From assembly GCF_003590795.1 (NCBI RefSeq), contig NZ_QYUL01000002.1, positions 1,171,001-1,235,000 on the forward strand: a DNA stretch of 64,000 nucleotides, given 5' to 3'. Under the pieces are notes generated by a model. It ran no database searches and was not told the DNA's origin. It was given only the letters and a program-made list of their open reading frames with translations. This stretch comes from Azospirillum cavernae. GTDB taxonomy: Bacteria; Pseudomonadota; Alphaproteobacteria; Azospirillales; Azospirillaceae. A program made the translations under genes and the position numbers. Shown piece after piece: positions 1 through 7,754 of the stretch (its first letter is position 1; the number at the start of each line of letters is the position of its first letter).

Positions 1-1
1 T

Positions 2-352
2 CTGCCGCAGGAGCCGGGCGTTCAGGCGTCCGAGAAGGATGAGGATTGGGTGCGCGCCCTGGCGCTGATGTCCAGCGTCACCGGCGACGAGATGCTGGAC
101 GTCGGTCTGACGGCGTCCACGCTGCTCTATCGTCTGTTCCACGAGGATGGCGTGCGGATCTATGACGAGCACGGCCTGCGCTTTGGCTGCCGTTGCTCGC
201 GCGAGCGGGTGGAGACGATGCTCGCCAGCCTGCCGCGCGCCGAGGTGCAGGAGTTGAAGATCGACGACGGGCGGGTCGAAGTGACCTGTCAGTTCTGCTC
301 GACCGACTACCATTTCACCGACGCCGACCTTGATCGGGTGTATGGCGCGTAA
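2..352 (+). CDS. hslO: Hsp33 redox chaperone, C-terminal part (5' end outside window)
   Basis: Redox-activated cytosolic holdase that protects unfolding proteins during oxidative stress. Only the last 116 codons are in the window; the frame is open from base 2 and ends with TAA at 350-352. The zinc redox switch is visible as Cys-x-Cys (FGCRCSRERV) followed about 30 residues later by Cys-x-x-Cys (CQFCSTDYHF), the spacing typical of Hsp33. The last residues (YHFTDADLD) also match the family. The start and most of the N-terminal substrate-binding domain lie upstream. Assignment is secure from the four cysteines and their context. Confidence 0.9.
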   Translation: MPQEPGVQASEKDEDWVRALALMSSVTGDEMLDVGLTASTLLYRLFHEDGVRIYDEHGLRFGCRCSRERVETMLASLPRAEVQELKIDDGRVEVTCQFCSTDYHFTDADLDRVYGA

Positions 353-471
353 GGATGATGGGGGAGGGGGCCGCGTGGCTCTCTCCCAAATCCTGTGTTC
401 GGGACAGGCCGAAGAGCAAGACGCGAGGGGCAGGCGTTGAGAAGCGCTCAAGAGTTCGCGCGCCAAAACGC

Positions 472-502
472 AAAAAAGACCGCAGCGTTTCCGCTCGGTC
501 TT
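472..502 (-). terminator. Rho-independent terminator of tRNA-Gly
   Basis: Read on the minus strand, AAGACCG plus AGCG pairs with CGCT plus CGGTCTT (one bulged base, four-base loop) and runs straight into six T residues. It lies about 40 bases past the 3' end of the minus-strand tRNA-Gly, so it most likely ends that transcript. It also sits after the convergent hslO, though on the plus strand it has no T-run. Confidence 0.75.
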
Positions 503-540
503 CCTGCAAGTCTCACAAGACCGAAGTCTTTGAGAGAAAA

Positions 541-615
541 TGGAGCGGGCGAAGGGATTCGAACCCTCGACCCCAACCTTGGCAAGGTTGTGCTCTACCC
601 CTGAGCTACGCCCGC
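541..615 (-). tRNA. tRNA-Gly (anticodon GCC)
   Basis: The reverse complement folds as a complete 75-nt cloverleaf: acceptor stem GCGGGCG/CGCCCGC, D arm with GTAGCTCAGGGGTAGAGC, anticodon stem CAACC/GGTTG around loop TTGCCAA (anticodon GCC), T arm with GGTTCGAATCC, discriminator T and an encoded CCA. It reads GGC and GGT glycine codons. A promoter-like sequence lies about 70 bp upstream and a terminator about 40 bp downstream, consistent with a monocistronic tRNA gene. Confidence 0.97.
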
Positions 616-688
616 GCTCCGCATCCGCTGCTTGGTCCGTTCCGTCGCTGTCGCGTCGGCGTCCGGTCCAACCGGCGGCGTGCGGCGG

Positions 689-716
689 ACTATACGGATC
701 GCGGAGCGCAATGCAA
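689..716 (-). promoter_or_regulatory. Sigma70-type promoter for tRNA-Gly
   Basis: On the minus strand TTGCAT is followed after 16 bases by TATAGT, a good vegetative promoter for an alphaproteobacterium. Transcription would start near 682 and run into the tRNA at 615, leaving a roughly 65-nt 5' leader to be removed by RNase P. Confidence 0.6.
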
Positions 717-778
717 GCGTCTTGTTTCACTTTTTTTCGCCGACTGGACGAATTTCGGTCGGGCCGTTAAAAAGGGGC

Positions 779-1342
779 ATGGACACCGTCACGACCCCTG
801 ACGCAACGGACGCTCCGTCGCCGGACCTTCCCTTGCCCACCTCGCCGGACGAGTTGCTGGCGCGGCTCGCCGCGCTGGGCATCGCCGCCGCAACCCACAG
901 CCACCCGCCGTTGCGCACGGTGGAGGAAAGCAAGATCCTGCGCGGCGCGCTGCATGGCGGCCATTGCAAGAACCTGTTCCTGAAGGACAAGAAGGACCAG
1001 CATTGGCTGGTGGTGGCGCTGGAGGACGCGCGCGTCGATCTGAAGCGGTTGGACAAGGCCATCGGATCGGCCCGGCTGTCCTTCGCCTCGCCGGATCGGC
1101 TGTGGAGCCATCTGGGCATCCGCCCCGGCTCGGTCTCGCCGCTGGCGCTGGTCAACGACACCGAACGCCGGGTCAAGGTGGTGTTGCAGGAAGCGATGAT
1201 GGCGCATGAGATTCTGAACTATCACCCGCTCATCAACGACCGCACCACCGCGATCCACCGCGACGATCTTTTGCGCTTCATCCGCGCCTGCGGCCATGAA
1301 CCGGCCATCGTCGCCTTCGGCGGAGCCGACGACGAGGCTTAA
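779..1342 (+). CDS. prdX: Prolyl-tRNA editing (YbaK/ProX-type) deacylase
   Basis: Protein of 187 residues of the YbaK/EbsC/ProRS-associated editing family, which in trans removes alanine or cysteine mischarged onto tRNA-Pro. Family signatures visible are HSHPPLRTVEES near the N terminus, CKNLFLKDKK in the middle and the region PGSVSPLALVND near the C terminus; the Lys of NLFLKDKK is the usual catalytic/binding lysine. The ATG at 779 is chosen because upstream in-frame codons translate promoter and tRNA-leader DNA and show no homology. It stands alone, about 95 bp before the thioredoxin gene in the same direction. Confidence 0.88.
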   Translation: MDTVTTPDATDAPSPDLPLPTSPDELLARLAALGIAAATHSHPPLRTVEESKILRGALHGGHCKNLFLKDKKDQHWLVVALEDARVDLKRLDKAIGSARLSFASPDRLWSHLGIRPGSVSPLALVNDTERRVKVVLQEAMMAHEILNYHPLINDRTTAIHRDDLLRFIRACGHEPAIVAFGGADDEA

Positions 1343-1438
1343 CGCGCCACAGCGCGCCGAGAGTGCTTGCCTGCCGGGCCGCGCGCGCTCATCTATGACG
1401 CAGACTGTCCAGACGACATCAACGGGAATCGACCTGCC

Positions 1439-2404
1439 ATGTTCTCCATTCCGCCCGCCAAAGCCCCGAAGCCCGCCGCCGCGTCCGCCGCCGCCCCCGC
1501 TCCCGCTGGCGCTTCCGACGTCGTGAAGGACAGCACCGACCGCGACTTTATGGTCGATGTGATCGAGGCGTCGCGCGACGTTCCCGTCATCGTCGATTTC
1601 TGGGCGCCCTGGTGCGGCCCGTGCAAGCAGCTTGGCCCGATCATCGAAAAGCTGGTGCGCGCCGCCAAGGGCGCGGTGCGGCTGGTCAAGATCGACACCG
1701 ACCAGCACCCGATGATCGCCTCGCAACTGCGCGTGCAGTCGATTCCCGCCGTCTACGCCTTTTTCCAGGGGCGTCCGGTGGACGGCTTCATGGGGGCCAA
1801 GCCCGAGTCGGAGTTGAAGGCCTTCATCGAAAAGCTGGTCAAGCTGGCCAAGGCGTCGGGCGCCGGCAGCCCCGACGACATTCTGGAGGAGGCCTTCGCC
1901 CAGGCGAAGGGGATGATGGAGGCGGGCGACCTGCAAGGCGCGCTGGATCTCTATGGCGAAATCCTTCACGCCGAACCGGAAAACGCGCAAGCCTACGCCG
2001 GGATGGTCCGCTGCTTGATCGCCGCCAAGGATCTGGAAAACGCCAAGGCGATGCTGGACCAGGCGCCGGAGAGCATGGCCAAGGACAAGGAACTGGCGAA
2101 CGTCCGCGCCGCGCTGGAGGTGGCCGAGCAGGCCGCCAACGCCGGGCCGATCCCGGAATTGCTGGAAAAGGTCGCGCACGACGCCAACGACCACGCGTCG
2201 CGCTTTGACCTCGCCATGGCGCTGTTCGCCGCTGGCAAGCGTGAAGCGGCGGTGGAGGAGCTGTTGCAGATCGTCCGCCGGGATCGGACCTGGAACGAGG
2301 ACGCGGCGCGCAAGCAGTTGGTCAAATTCTTCGAGGCCTTCGGCCCGACCGACCCCCTGACCGTCCAGACCCGTCGCAAGCTGTCGACGATTCTGTTCAG
2401 CTGA
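1439..2404 (+). CDS. cnoX: Thioredoxin-TPR chaperedoxin, CnoX/YbbN type
   Basis: Protein of 321 residues. An Ala/Pro-rich N-terminal stretch of about 25 residues precedes a thioredoxin domain with WCGPC at residues 58-62 and the cis-proline motif QSIPAVYAF. The C-terminal half is made of TPR-like helices (DLQGALDLYGEIL, AYAGMVRCLIAAKDLENAK, RTWNEDAARKQLVKFFEAFG). This layout is that of CnoX, a holdase that hands clients to GroEL or DnaK and protects them from overoxidation. The complete CxxC is kept, so thiol chemistry is possible, unlike E. coli CnoX where one Cys is lost. The ATG at 1439 was chosen because upstream codons look non-coding. It is followed 41 bp later by a LON-domain gene, a common alphaproteobacterial neighbour. 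Confidence 0.9.
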   Translation: MFSIPPAKAPKPAAASAAAPAPAGASDVVKDSTDRDFMVDVIEASRDVPVIVDFWAPWCGPCKQLGPIIEKLVRAAKGAVRLVKIDTDQHPMIASQLRVQSIPAVYAFFQGRPVDGFMGAKPESELKAFIEKLVKLAKASGAGSPDDILEEAFAQAKGMMEAGDLQGALDLYGEILHAEPENAQAYAGMVRCLIAAKDLENAKAMLDQAPESMAKDKELANVRAALEVAEQAANAGPIPELLEKVAHDANDHASRFDLAMALFAAGKREAAVEELLQIVRRDRTWNEDAARKQLVKFFEAFGPTDPLTVQTRRKLSTILFS

Positions 2405-2445
2405 CCCTCCTGTTTTTGTGGCGATGGGGTTCTATCTGATTGGTC

Positions 2446-3111
2446 ATGACCCGGAACCCCTTCGACCTCAGCTTCGACCGTCTGCCGCCGACGCTGCCGA
2501 TCTTCCCACTGGCCGGGGCGCTGCTGTTGCCGCGCGCCCGTCTGCCGCTGAACGTCTTTGAACCGCGCTATGTGGCGATGGTCGAGGACGCGCTGCGGGC
2601 GGATCGGATGATCGGCATGATCCAGCCGGTCAACCCGGATTGCCGGGCGCGAGACCCCGCTGTCTATGACGTCGGCTGCGCCGGGCGGATCTCCAGCTTC
2701 ACCGAAACCGAGGATGGGCGTTTCCTCATCACCCTGTCCGGCCTGACGCGGTTTGGCGTTGAGCGCGAGATCGAGGGCGTGAACGGCTACCGGCGGGTGA
2801 TTCCCTGCTGGGATTGCTTCGCCGAGGATCTGGAGCCGGAGCGCTGCGGCGAGATTGAGCGGGGTCGTCTGATGGCCCTGTTGAAGACCTATTTCCAGGC
2901 CAATGGCCTGTCGGTCGATTGGCAATCCATCGAAACCACGCTGGACGAGCGGCTGGTCAACTCCCTGGCGATGATCTGTCCCTTCAGCGCGGCGGAAAAA
3001 CAGGGGCTGTTGGAAGCGCCAACCTTGGTCGAACGCGGGAAGCTCTTGATCGGATTGATCGAGATGGCCATTCTCGATTGCCGCGACGGTGACGGTTCCC
3101 CCTGTCACTGA
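2446..3111 (+). CDS. LON peptidase substrate-binding-domain protein
   Basis: Stand-alone LON N-terminal (PUA-like) domain of about 220 residues with no ATPase or protease domain. Recognisable landmarks are LPIFPLAGALLLPRARLPLNVFEPRY at the start, the repeated DVGCAGRI strand and the helical C-terminal part ending in GLIEMAIL. Such proteins are thought to bind unfolded polypeptides or peptides, but their role is not established. ATG 2446 is preferred over the TTG two codons upstream. It follows cnoX closely and precedes a Trm112-like gene by 33 bp, suggesting one transcript for proteostasis and translation-quality genes. Confidence 0.88.
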   Translation: MTRNPFDLSFDRLPPTLPIFPLAGALLLPRARLPLNVFEPRYVAMVEDALRADRMIGMIQPVNPDCRARDPAVYDVGCAGRISSFTETEDGRFLITLSGLTRFGVEREIEGVNGYRRVIPCWDCFAEDLEPERCGEIERGRLMALLKTYFQANGLSVDWQSIETTLDERLVNSLAMICPFSAAEKQGLLEAPTLVERGKLLIGLIEMAILDCRDGDGSPCH

Positions 3112-3144
3112 GCGCTTGTTCCCTCTTCTGTGCGAGATGTTCCG

Positions 3145-3372
3145 ATGACCACGCCCGACGACAAGACCAGCGACTCCAAGGGCGGCGCCCGCGTCGATCC
3201 CAAGCTGCTGGAAATCCTGGTCTGCCCGCTGACCAAGGGGCCGCTGCGCTACAACGCCGAACGCGGCGAACTGGTCAGCGAACGGGCCGGGCTGGCCTAT
3301 CCGATCCGCGACGGCATCCCGATCATGCTGATTGACGAGGCGCGCAGCCTCGACAAGACCGGAGCCGCCTGA
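3145..3372 (+). CDS. Trm112-family zinc-ribbon-like protein
   Basis: Small protein of 75 residues with the family core [19 protein letters not shown] and [19 protein letters not shown]. Trm112-like proteins in eukaryotes and archaea activate methyltransferases; the bacterial YcaR-type homologues are small partners of unknown target. Only one cysteine of the zinc ribbon (VCPLTKG) is kept, as is usual in alphaproteobacterial members. Its TGA overlaps the ATG of the DUF971 gene by one base, so the two are translationally coupled. Confidence 0.88.
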   Translation: MTTPDDKTSDSKGGARVDPKLLEILVCPLTKGPLRYNAERGELVSERAGLAYPIRDGIPIMLIDEARSLDKTGAA

Positions 3373-3779
3373 TGGCGACGGAGGAGCGCTTCGCGTCGGA
3401 GCCGTTCGGCACGGCGCATTGGCCGCTGGAAATCCGTCTGAAGAAGGACGAGAAGCGGTTGGAGGTCGATTTCGACGATGGCCGCCGCTTCGCCTACCCG
3501 GCGGAGTTTCTGCGGGTGGTCAGCCCGTCCGCCGAGGTGCAGGGCCACAACGCCAGCCAGAAACAGACGGTGGCGGGCCGCCGCCATGTCGGGATCATGG
3601 GCGTGGAGTCGGTCGGCAATTACGCCATCCGCATCCTGTTCGACGATCTGCACGACAGCGGCATCTTCTCCTGGACCTATCTCTATGAGATCGGCGCGGA
3701 GCAGGATCGGCTGTGGGCCGACTATCTGGCCGAACTCGACGCCAAGGGGCTGAGCCGGGATCCGCTTCGGCGCGGGTGA
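3372..3779 (+). CDS. DUF971 (gamma-butyrobetaine hydroxylase N-terminal-like) protein
   Basis: Protein of 135 residues carrying the DUF971 fold: WPLEIRLKKDEKRLEVDFDDGRRFAYPAEFLRV near the start, then VGIMGVESVGNYAIRILFDDLHDSGIFSWTYLYE. The family equals the N-terminal domain of gamma-butyrobetaine/trimethyllysine hydroxylases without the catalytic dioxygenase domain, and is often linked with iron-sulfur handling; its exact role is unknown. The ATG overlaps the stop of the Trm112-like gene in TGATG fashion, and this pairing is widespread in Alphaproteobacteria. Confidence 0.9.
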   Translation: MATEERFASEPFGTAHWPLEIRLKKDEKRLEVDFDDGRRFAYPAEFLRVVSPSAEVQGHNASQKQTVAGRRHVGIMGVESVGNYAIRILFDDLHDSGIFSWTYLYEIGAEQDRLWADYLAELDAKGLSRDPLRRG

Positions 3780-3958
3780 GTTTGCCCGCTGGCGGCGCGA
3801 TTGTTCCACGCGCCCCTTCCCCGCCGGGGTGGTGCGGGCAACGGGCTTTCCCGTTTTTCACCCTCTGCGTCACCCCGCCGCAGATTCCTCTCTTGCGCAT
3901 TTGCATAAAATTTTATACAAAAGCCTATCGAATTGATGCTGTGTCGGCGGGGGCTGTC

Positions 3959-4198
3959 ATGACGGCGACGGGATGGATCGAAAAGCGTCTGGAAGGTCGT
4001 CGTCAGTCCGCTCGCGCTCGGATGATCCGCCAGCACCGTCGGGTCAACGCCAAAAAGCGGGCGTGGTCGCGTGAGATCGCCCGCGTGATGCTGGTCGGCT
4101 CGATGCTGATGCTGGGGGTTTTGGCGGTCGAGATCGGGCGCAAGGCCGTGACCGTTCTGCACAACGCCAGCGTGACGAGTTCCGTGTCGATCGGCTGA
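3959..4198 (+). CDS. Small single-pass membrane protein, unknown function
   Basis: Seventy-nine residues: a very basic N-terminal half (KRLEGRRQSARARMIRQHRRVNAKKRAWSR, positions about 9-38) followed by one hydrophobic helix (VMLVGSMLMLGVLAVEIG, about 43-60) and a short tail. By the positive-inside rule the basic part should be cytoplasmic. A short AT-rich stretch upstream (3899-3925) could hold its promoter, but no clean -35/-10 pair is visible. I do not recognise the family. The gene is plausible from composition and isolation, but the start is uncertain. Confidence 0.45.
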   Translation: MTATGWIEKRLEGRRQSARARMIRQHRRVNAKKRAWSREIARVMLVGSMLMLGVLAVEIGRKAVTVLHNASVTSSVSIG

Positions 4199-4215
4199 CC
4201 CGCAGGAGTTTTGCG

Positions 4216-4323
4216 GCCCCCGCACGCCAACCTCTCCCCCGCCCGGTTGGGACGGGTTCCTCCTTTGGCCAGGCTCCGAATCGCGGGCCAGCCGCAGCGG
4301 GGGAGAGGGTGGCGTGCGGGGGC
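4216..4323. repeat. Long palindromic CCTCTCCC-family repeat
   Basis: Arms 4216-4242 and 4297-4323 are 27 bases each and complementary except for one position; the 54-base centre is GC-rich. It sits between two convergent genes (small membrane protein and cupin) and may act as a two-way transcription end. The core CCTCTCCC..GC is shared with the elements at 14054-14078 and 24221-24322, so it belongs to a dispersed REP-like family. Confidence 0.7.
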
Positions 4324-4345
4324 TTTCGTTTGTCGGATCGGCGGA

Positions 4346-4702
4346 TCAGTCGAGGACGACGACGTAGCGTTTGGTGGTCGTGGCGACCACGGTCCAGCTT
4401 CCTTCAAAGCCCGGCTCGATGACGAAGCGGTCGCCGGGTTTCAGCGTCCAACTCCGGCCATCGGCGTGGGCGACGACGCTTTCGCCCTCCAGTATTTCGC
4501 AATACTCCCACTCGTCATAGGCGATTCGCCACGCGCCTGGGGTGGAGCGCCAGATCCCGGCGAAGCGCTTGCCGTTGGTCGATTCGTAGCTGTTCCAGGT
4601 GGTGAAGACCGGCGACCCGCTCAGCAGCCGGTCGGGTGCGGGCGCGCCGGTTTCGGGAATGGCGTCGCCCAAAACGGACAGCGGCGCGGCGGTGGCGGTC
4701 AT
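4346..4702 (-). CDS. Single-domain cupin (DUF861/EutQ-like)
   Basis: Protein of 118 residues forming one cupin barrel: GIWRSTPGAWRIAYDEWEYCEILEGESVVAHADG, then WTLKPGDRFVIEPGFEGSWTVV. This is the cupin_3 (ureidoglycolate/EutQ-like) subtype, which usually binds a metal or small ligand; the enzymatic role of this protein cannot be read. The ATG complement at 4700-4702 is preceded by an AAGGA ribosome site, which decides the start. It is transcribed away from the HAD gene 43 bp upstream on the same strand and is probably its operon partner. Confidence 0.82.
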   Translation of the reverse strand: MTATAAPLSVLGDAIPETGAPAPDRLLSGSPVFTTWNSYESTNGKRFAGIWRSTPGAWRIAYDEWEYCEILEGESVVAHADGRSWTLKPGDRFVIEPGFEGSWTVVATTTKRYVVVLD

Positions 4703-4745
4703 AGCGGTGGGAATCCTTTTTGCCGGGGGGGGGGGTGCGTGAGGC

Positions 4746-5441
4746 TTACCAAGCCGCCAGCAACGGCGGCAGGTCCAGGACGGAGTCGATGCGGCGGTAA
4801 TGCTCGTCCGGCGGCTCGGCCTCTTCATGCGCCCAGGTGATGGCGTAGGGAATGTGGACGGCGTGGCCGCCGATGGCGAGAACCGGCAGAATGTCGGAGC
4901 GCACCGAGTTGCCGACCATGACGAAGCGGTCCGGGGCGACGCTGTGCCGCTCCAGAACGCGGCGGTAGCTGGCCGAATCCTTTTCGCTGACAATCTCCAC
5001 CGCGTCGAAACGCCCGGCCAGCCCGGAGCGGGCGATCTTGCTTTCCTGGTCGAACAGATCGCCCTTGGTGATGAGGATCAGGCGGTAGCGGTGGGACAGC
5101 GCCTCGACCACGTCGGCGATGTCGGGCAGCAGTTCCACCGGATGCTCCAGCATCGCCTTGCCGAAATCGATCAGGCTTTGCAAATCGCGGGCGGGAACCC
5201 GCCCGTCGGTGACGGAGATGGCGGATTCGATCATCGACAGGACGAAGCCCTTGATGCCGTAGCCATAGACTTTCAAATTCGCCCGCTCCGCGTCGAGCAG
5301 GCGGCGGTCGAGATCGTCGGGATCGGCGGCGTGGGCCAACAGGGCGCGGAACCGCTCCTGAGTCATCGAAAACAGGGATTCATTGTGCCAGAGCGTGTCG
5401 TCGCCGTCGAAGCCGATGGTGTCAATCATGATGAAGGCCAT
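4746..5441 (-). CDS. HAD-superfamily phosphatase-like hydrolase
   Basis: Protein of 231 residues if the ATG at 5441 is used; another ATG four codons later (5429) also fits. Motif I is FDGDDTLWHNE (nucleophile Asp12, general acid Asp14), motif II is the segment LILITKGD, and motif IV lies near RFVMVGNSVRSDI. The helical cap lies between motifs I and II. It belongs to the HAD type seen in many proteobacteria as a possible phosphoglycolate-like or nucleotide phosphatase; the substrate is not predictable. It is followed by the cupin gene on the same strand. Confidence 0.85.
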   Translation of the reverse strand: MAFIMIDTIGFDGDDTLWHNESLFSMTQERFRALLAHAADPDDLDRRLLDAERANLKVYGYGIKGFVLSMIESAISVTDGRVPARDLQSLIDFGKAMLEHPVELLPDIADVVEALSHRYRLILITKGDLFDQESKIARSGLAGRFDAVEIVSEKDSASYRRVLERHSVAPDRFVMVGNSVRSDILPVLAIGGHAVHIPYAITWAHEEAEPPDEHYRRIDSVLDLPPLLAAW

Positions 5442-5713
5442 ATGGTCCGTAAGTAAAACAAAGATGACGGAAGACGGGGCGGCTGTCCAGTCAGGTGCTA
5501 TTGTGGGGATCACGGACGATAAGCGTCCAAAATGACAGTTCCGCCACAGTTCGAAAACATTCCCTACTCAGTCCCTCGTTGCCTGCAAAGCGGGCATGTT
5601 GCTGAAGGGGGTGGCAGAGCGGGGCAAAGAGGCGTAACTATCTTTCCACAGACAGAGGACGTGATCGCCGCACTGGTGAACCCCTCGCAAAACAAAACAT
5701 TAGGAATCACACC

Positions 5714-5926
5714 ATGGCCACCCTCCTGCATTCGGCTCATGCCGATCGCGGCTCGCTCTCTTTGGCTAACCTGTTCGAAACGGGCTTCAGCATGGTCGGT
5801 TTGTGGCGCCAGCGCGTCGTGACCCGTCGTGAACTGAGCCGCCTGGACGAGCGTATGCTCCAGGACATCGGTTTCAGCCGCACCGACGCCGACGAAGAAA
5901 TGTCCAAGCCGTTCTGGCGCGAATGA
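5714..5926 (+). CDS. DUF1127 small protein
   Basis: Seventy residues ending with the DUF1127 core WRQRVVTRRELSRLDERMLQDIGFSRTDADEEMSKPFW. Small Arg-rich DUF1127 proteins bind RNA or affect phosphate and RNA metabolism in Agrobacterium and Rhodobacter relatives. The ATG follows AGGAATCACACC, giving a weak but usable ribosome site. A strong terminator follows within 15 bp, so the gene is monocistronic. The preceding 270 bp (5442-5713) hold its promoter region, where I see no clear hexamer pair. Confidence 0.88.
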   Translation: MATLLHSAHADRGSLSLANLFETGFSMVGLWRQRVVTRRELSRLDERMLQDIGFSRTDADEEMSKPFWRE

Positions 5927-5940
5927 GCGCCCTTGGCGCG

Positions 5941-5979
5941 AAAAAGGGCCGCCTCCGATAAGGAGCGCGGCCCTTTTTC
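5941..5979 (+). terminator. Rho-independent terminator after the DUF1127 gene
   Basis: AAAAAGGGCCGC and GCGGCCCTTTTT form a perfect 12-bp stem around a 14-base loop with a T-run; A and T runs on both sides let it work in both directions, serving also the converging ornithine decarboxylase transcript. Confidence 0.88.
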
Positions 5980-6108
5980 ATGTCTGGATTTTGCTTGGAG
6001 TTTTGGGACCGCTGGTTTTCAGCCCGTTGATCCGACGACCGGGATGGATCGGTCGGCGGATCGCAGGACGCTGAATCGTCGCGAGGGGGCAGGCCCCCCG
6101 CGCAGTCT

Positions 6109-7245
6109 TCAGATGCAGTAATGCTTGAGCGGCTCGAAGCCGTTGAAGCAGACAGCCGAATAGGTCGTCGTGTAGGCGCCGGTGGCGTGGATGCGGACGC
6201 GGTCGCCCGCCTTCAGATCCATCGGCATCTTGTAGTCGGCGCGTTCATACATCACGTCGGCGGAATCGCAGGTCGGCCCGGCCAGGATGACGGCCTCGCG
6301 GTCGCCGTCCTGGTCGTCGCCCAGCACCTCGATCGGGTACTGGATGGCCTCGTCCATGGTTTCGGCCAAGCCGCTGAACTTGCCAATGTCGAGATAGACC
6401 CAACGCTTGTCGTCGTTCGCCGACTTGCGCGAGACCAGAACGACTTCGCTTTCGATGATGCCGGCGCTGCCGACCATGCCGCGCCCCGGCTCGACGATGG
6501 TTTCCGGCAGGTGGTTGCCGAAATGGGTGCGCAGCGAGTCGAAGATCGCCTGACCATAGGCGGTGGATTCCGGCACGTCGGTGCGGTAGCGGGTGGGGAA
6601 GCCGCCGCCCAAGTTGATCATGCCGAGATCGACGCCGAGGATTTCAAGCTCGCGGAACAACTGCGCCACCTGGAAGATGGCGTGGTCCCACTGCATCAGA
6701 TCCTTTTGCTGCGAGCCGACATGGAACGACACGCCATAGGGCTGGACGTTCATGTCGCGGGCCTTCAGCAGCAGCTCGCGCGCCATGGTCAGATCGCAGC
6801 CGAACTTGCGCGACAGCGGCCATTCGGCGCCCTCGCCCGAGGTCAGGATGCGGCAGAAGACGCGGGCGCCGGGGGCGGCGCGCTCGATCTTCTCCAACTC
6901 CGGCTCGCTGTCGAAGGCGAACAGGCGGACGCCCAGCTCGAAGGCGCGGCGGATGTCGCTTTCCTTCTTGATGGTGTTGCCGAAGGAAATCCGCTCCGGC
7001 GTGGCGCCGGCGGCCAGCGCCATCTGGACTTCCGGGACCGAGGCGCAATCGAAGGCCGAGCCGAGGCGGGCCAACAGGGCCAGAATTTCCGCCGCCGGGT
7101 TGGCCTTCACCGCGTAGAAAATGCGGGCGTCGGGCAACGCGTCGTGCAGATCGTTGTAATTCTGCTCAACCACGTCCAGATCGACGACGAGGCACGGGGT
7201 CTGCGGGCGCTGCTCTTCGAAAAAGCGCGCAATCTTCTGGGTCAT
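6109..7245 (-). CDS. speC: Ornithine decarboxylase, PLP fold-type III
   Basis: Enzyme of 378 residues converting ornithine to putrescine, the first step of polyamine synthesis, possibly also acting on lysine. The PLP lysine lies in FYAVKANP (Lys47). The phosphate-binding glycine stretch is INLGGGFP. EPGRG supplies PLP contacts. The catalytic cysteine is in GPTCDSADVMYE (Cys326), and the dimer-completing C-terminal motif is GAYTTTYS..FNGF. This eukaryote-like alanine-racemase fold form is the usual alphaproteobacterial ODC and differs from the large AAT-fold E. coli SpeC/SpeF. The ATG at 7245 lies after CCAGGAGACTGAG, a fair ribosome site. About 340 nt of structured leader precede it. Confidence 0.93.
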   Translation of the reverse strand: MTQKIARFFEEQRPQTPCLVVDLDVVEQNYNDLHDALPDARIFYAVKANPAAEILALLARLGSAFDCASVPEVQMALAAGATPERISFGNTIKKESDIRRAFELGVRLFAFDSEPELEKIERAAPGARVFCRILTSGEGAEWPLSRKFGCDLTMARELLLKARDMNVQPYGVSFHVGSQQKDLMQWDHAIFQVAQLFRELEILGVDLGMINLGGGFPTRYRTDVPESTAYGQAIFDSLRTHFGNHLPETIVEPGRGMVGSAGIIESEVVLVSRKSANDDKRWVYLDIGKFSGLAETMDEAIQYPIEVLGDDQDGDREAVILAGPTCDSADVMYERADYKMPMDLKAGDRVRIHATGAYTTTYSAVCFNGFEPLKHYCI

Positions 7246-7302
7246 CTCAGTCTCCTGGGACGCAAGATGATGGATCGGAAAAGGCGGAGTCGGGGGATTG
7301 GA

Positions 7303-7360
7303 GCGGCCTAACGCTCAGCAGACCAACAGCAGATTTTGCAGGTCAGGCGTTAAAGGCCGC
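7303..7360 (-). promoter_or_regulatory. Leader hairpin spanning the stop codon of the ODC upstream ORF
   Basis: GCGGCC..TAACGC (7347-7360) pairs with GCGTTAGGCCGC (7303-7314), interrupted only by a two-base bulge; a second short stem GACC/GGTC lies in the loop. The TAA of the 38-codon upstream ORF (7350-7352) is inside the 5' arm, so a ribosome finishing that ORF would melt the stem, while a stalled or absent one would not. The hairpin sits 57 bases before the speC start. It lacks a T-run and looks more like a translation or antitermination switch than a simple terminator. Confidence 0.6.
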
Positions 7361-7466
7361 TGATACTGGTTTTACCCGTACACGATCGAATCGTGTTGGC
7401 GCGGGCCAGGACCGGCAGATTTCGGAGACGGGTGGACACACGCCCACCCACAACAACATGAACCAT
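7350..7466 (-). CDS. Upstream leader ORF of ornithine decarboxylase (38 codons)
   Basis: ATG at 7466 follows TTGGAGGTTACG, the best Shine-Dalgarno sequence in this neighbourhood, and opens 38 codons (starting MVHVVVGGRVSTRLRNL) that end inside the conserved hairpin before speC. Five of its residues are Arg. Within its coding sequence GGGTGG/CCACCC and ACACGAT/ATCGTGT (7380-7396) form additional hairpins. An ORF with a strong ribosome site, embedded structure and a stop within the next stem is typical of leader peptides. It does not show the HIRRxxH motif of E. coli SpeFL. Alphaproteobacterial ODC genes are known to carry a structured speF-type leader, but whether it acts through this peptide is inference. 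Confidence 0.6.
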   Translation of the reverse strand: MVHVVVGGRVSTRLRNLPVLARANTIRSCTGKTSISGL

Positions 7467-7593
7467 CGTAACCTCCAAGACGCCGCCTTGTTTAGGGGAC
7501 GGTCGGGGATCACGCGTTACGTCGTTGCATAACCACATCTCGGCGGAATAGCCGAGGGGCGGGCCAGCGGCACGTGCGCTTGCGAGTTGCCGT

Positions 7594-7621
7594 TACATAG
7601 ATCCATAGGGCCGCGATGCAA
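7594..7621 (-). promoter_or_regulatory. Candidate promoter of the ODC leader transcript
   Basis: On the minus strand TTGCAT is followed after 16 bases by TATGTA. Initiation near 7587 would produce a leader of about 340 nt including a CTCGGC/GCCGAG hairpin at 7540-7557, the upstream ORF and its terminal hairpin. Confidence 0.45.
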
Positions 7622-7754
7622 AGGGAAAAATGCCCAGCATTCCAAAAAAATCACAGCCCTGACGCTCGCGCGAAAACCCGTAACAAATTCAATGAATTGG
7701 TCATGTTGGTCCGGGCGGGCGGCCACGCGCCGCGTCGCGGGAAACGGGGCCTTT

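Noticed and set aside
767-2194. Long open frame antisense to the prolyl-tRNA editing and CnoX genes
   Set aside because: High GC removes stops; protein is Arg/Gly/Ala/His rich with no family and lies wholly opposite well-supported genes.
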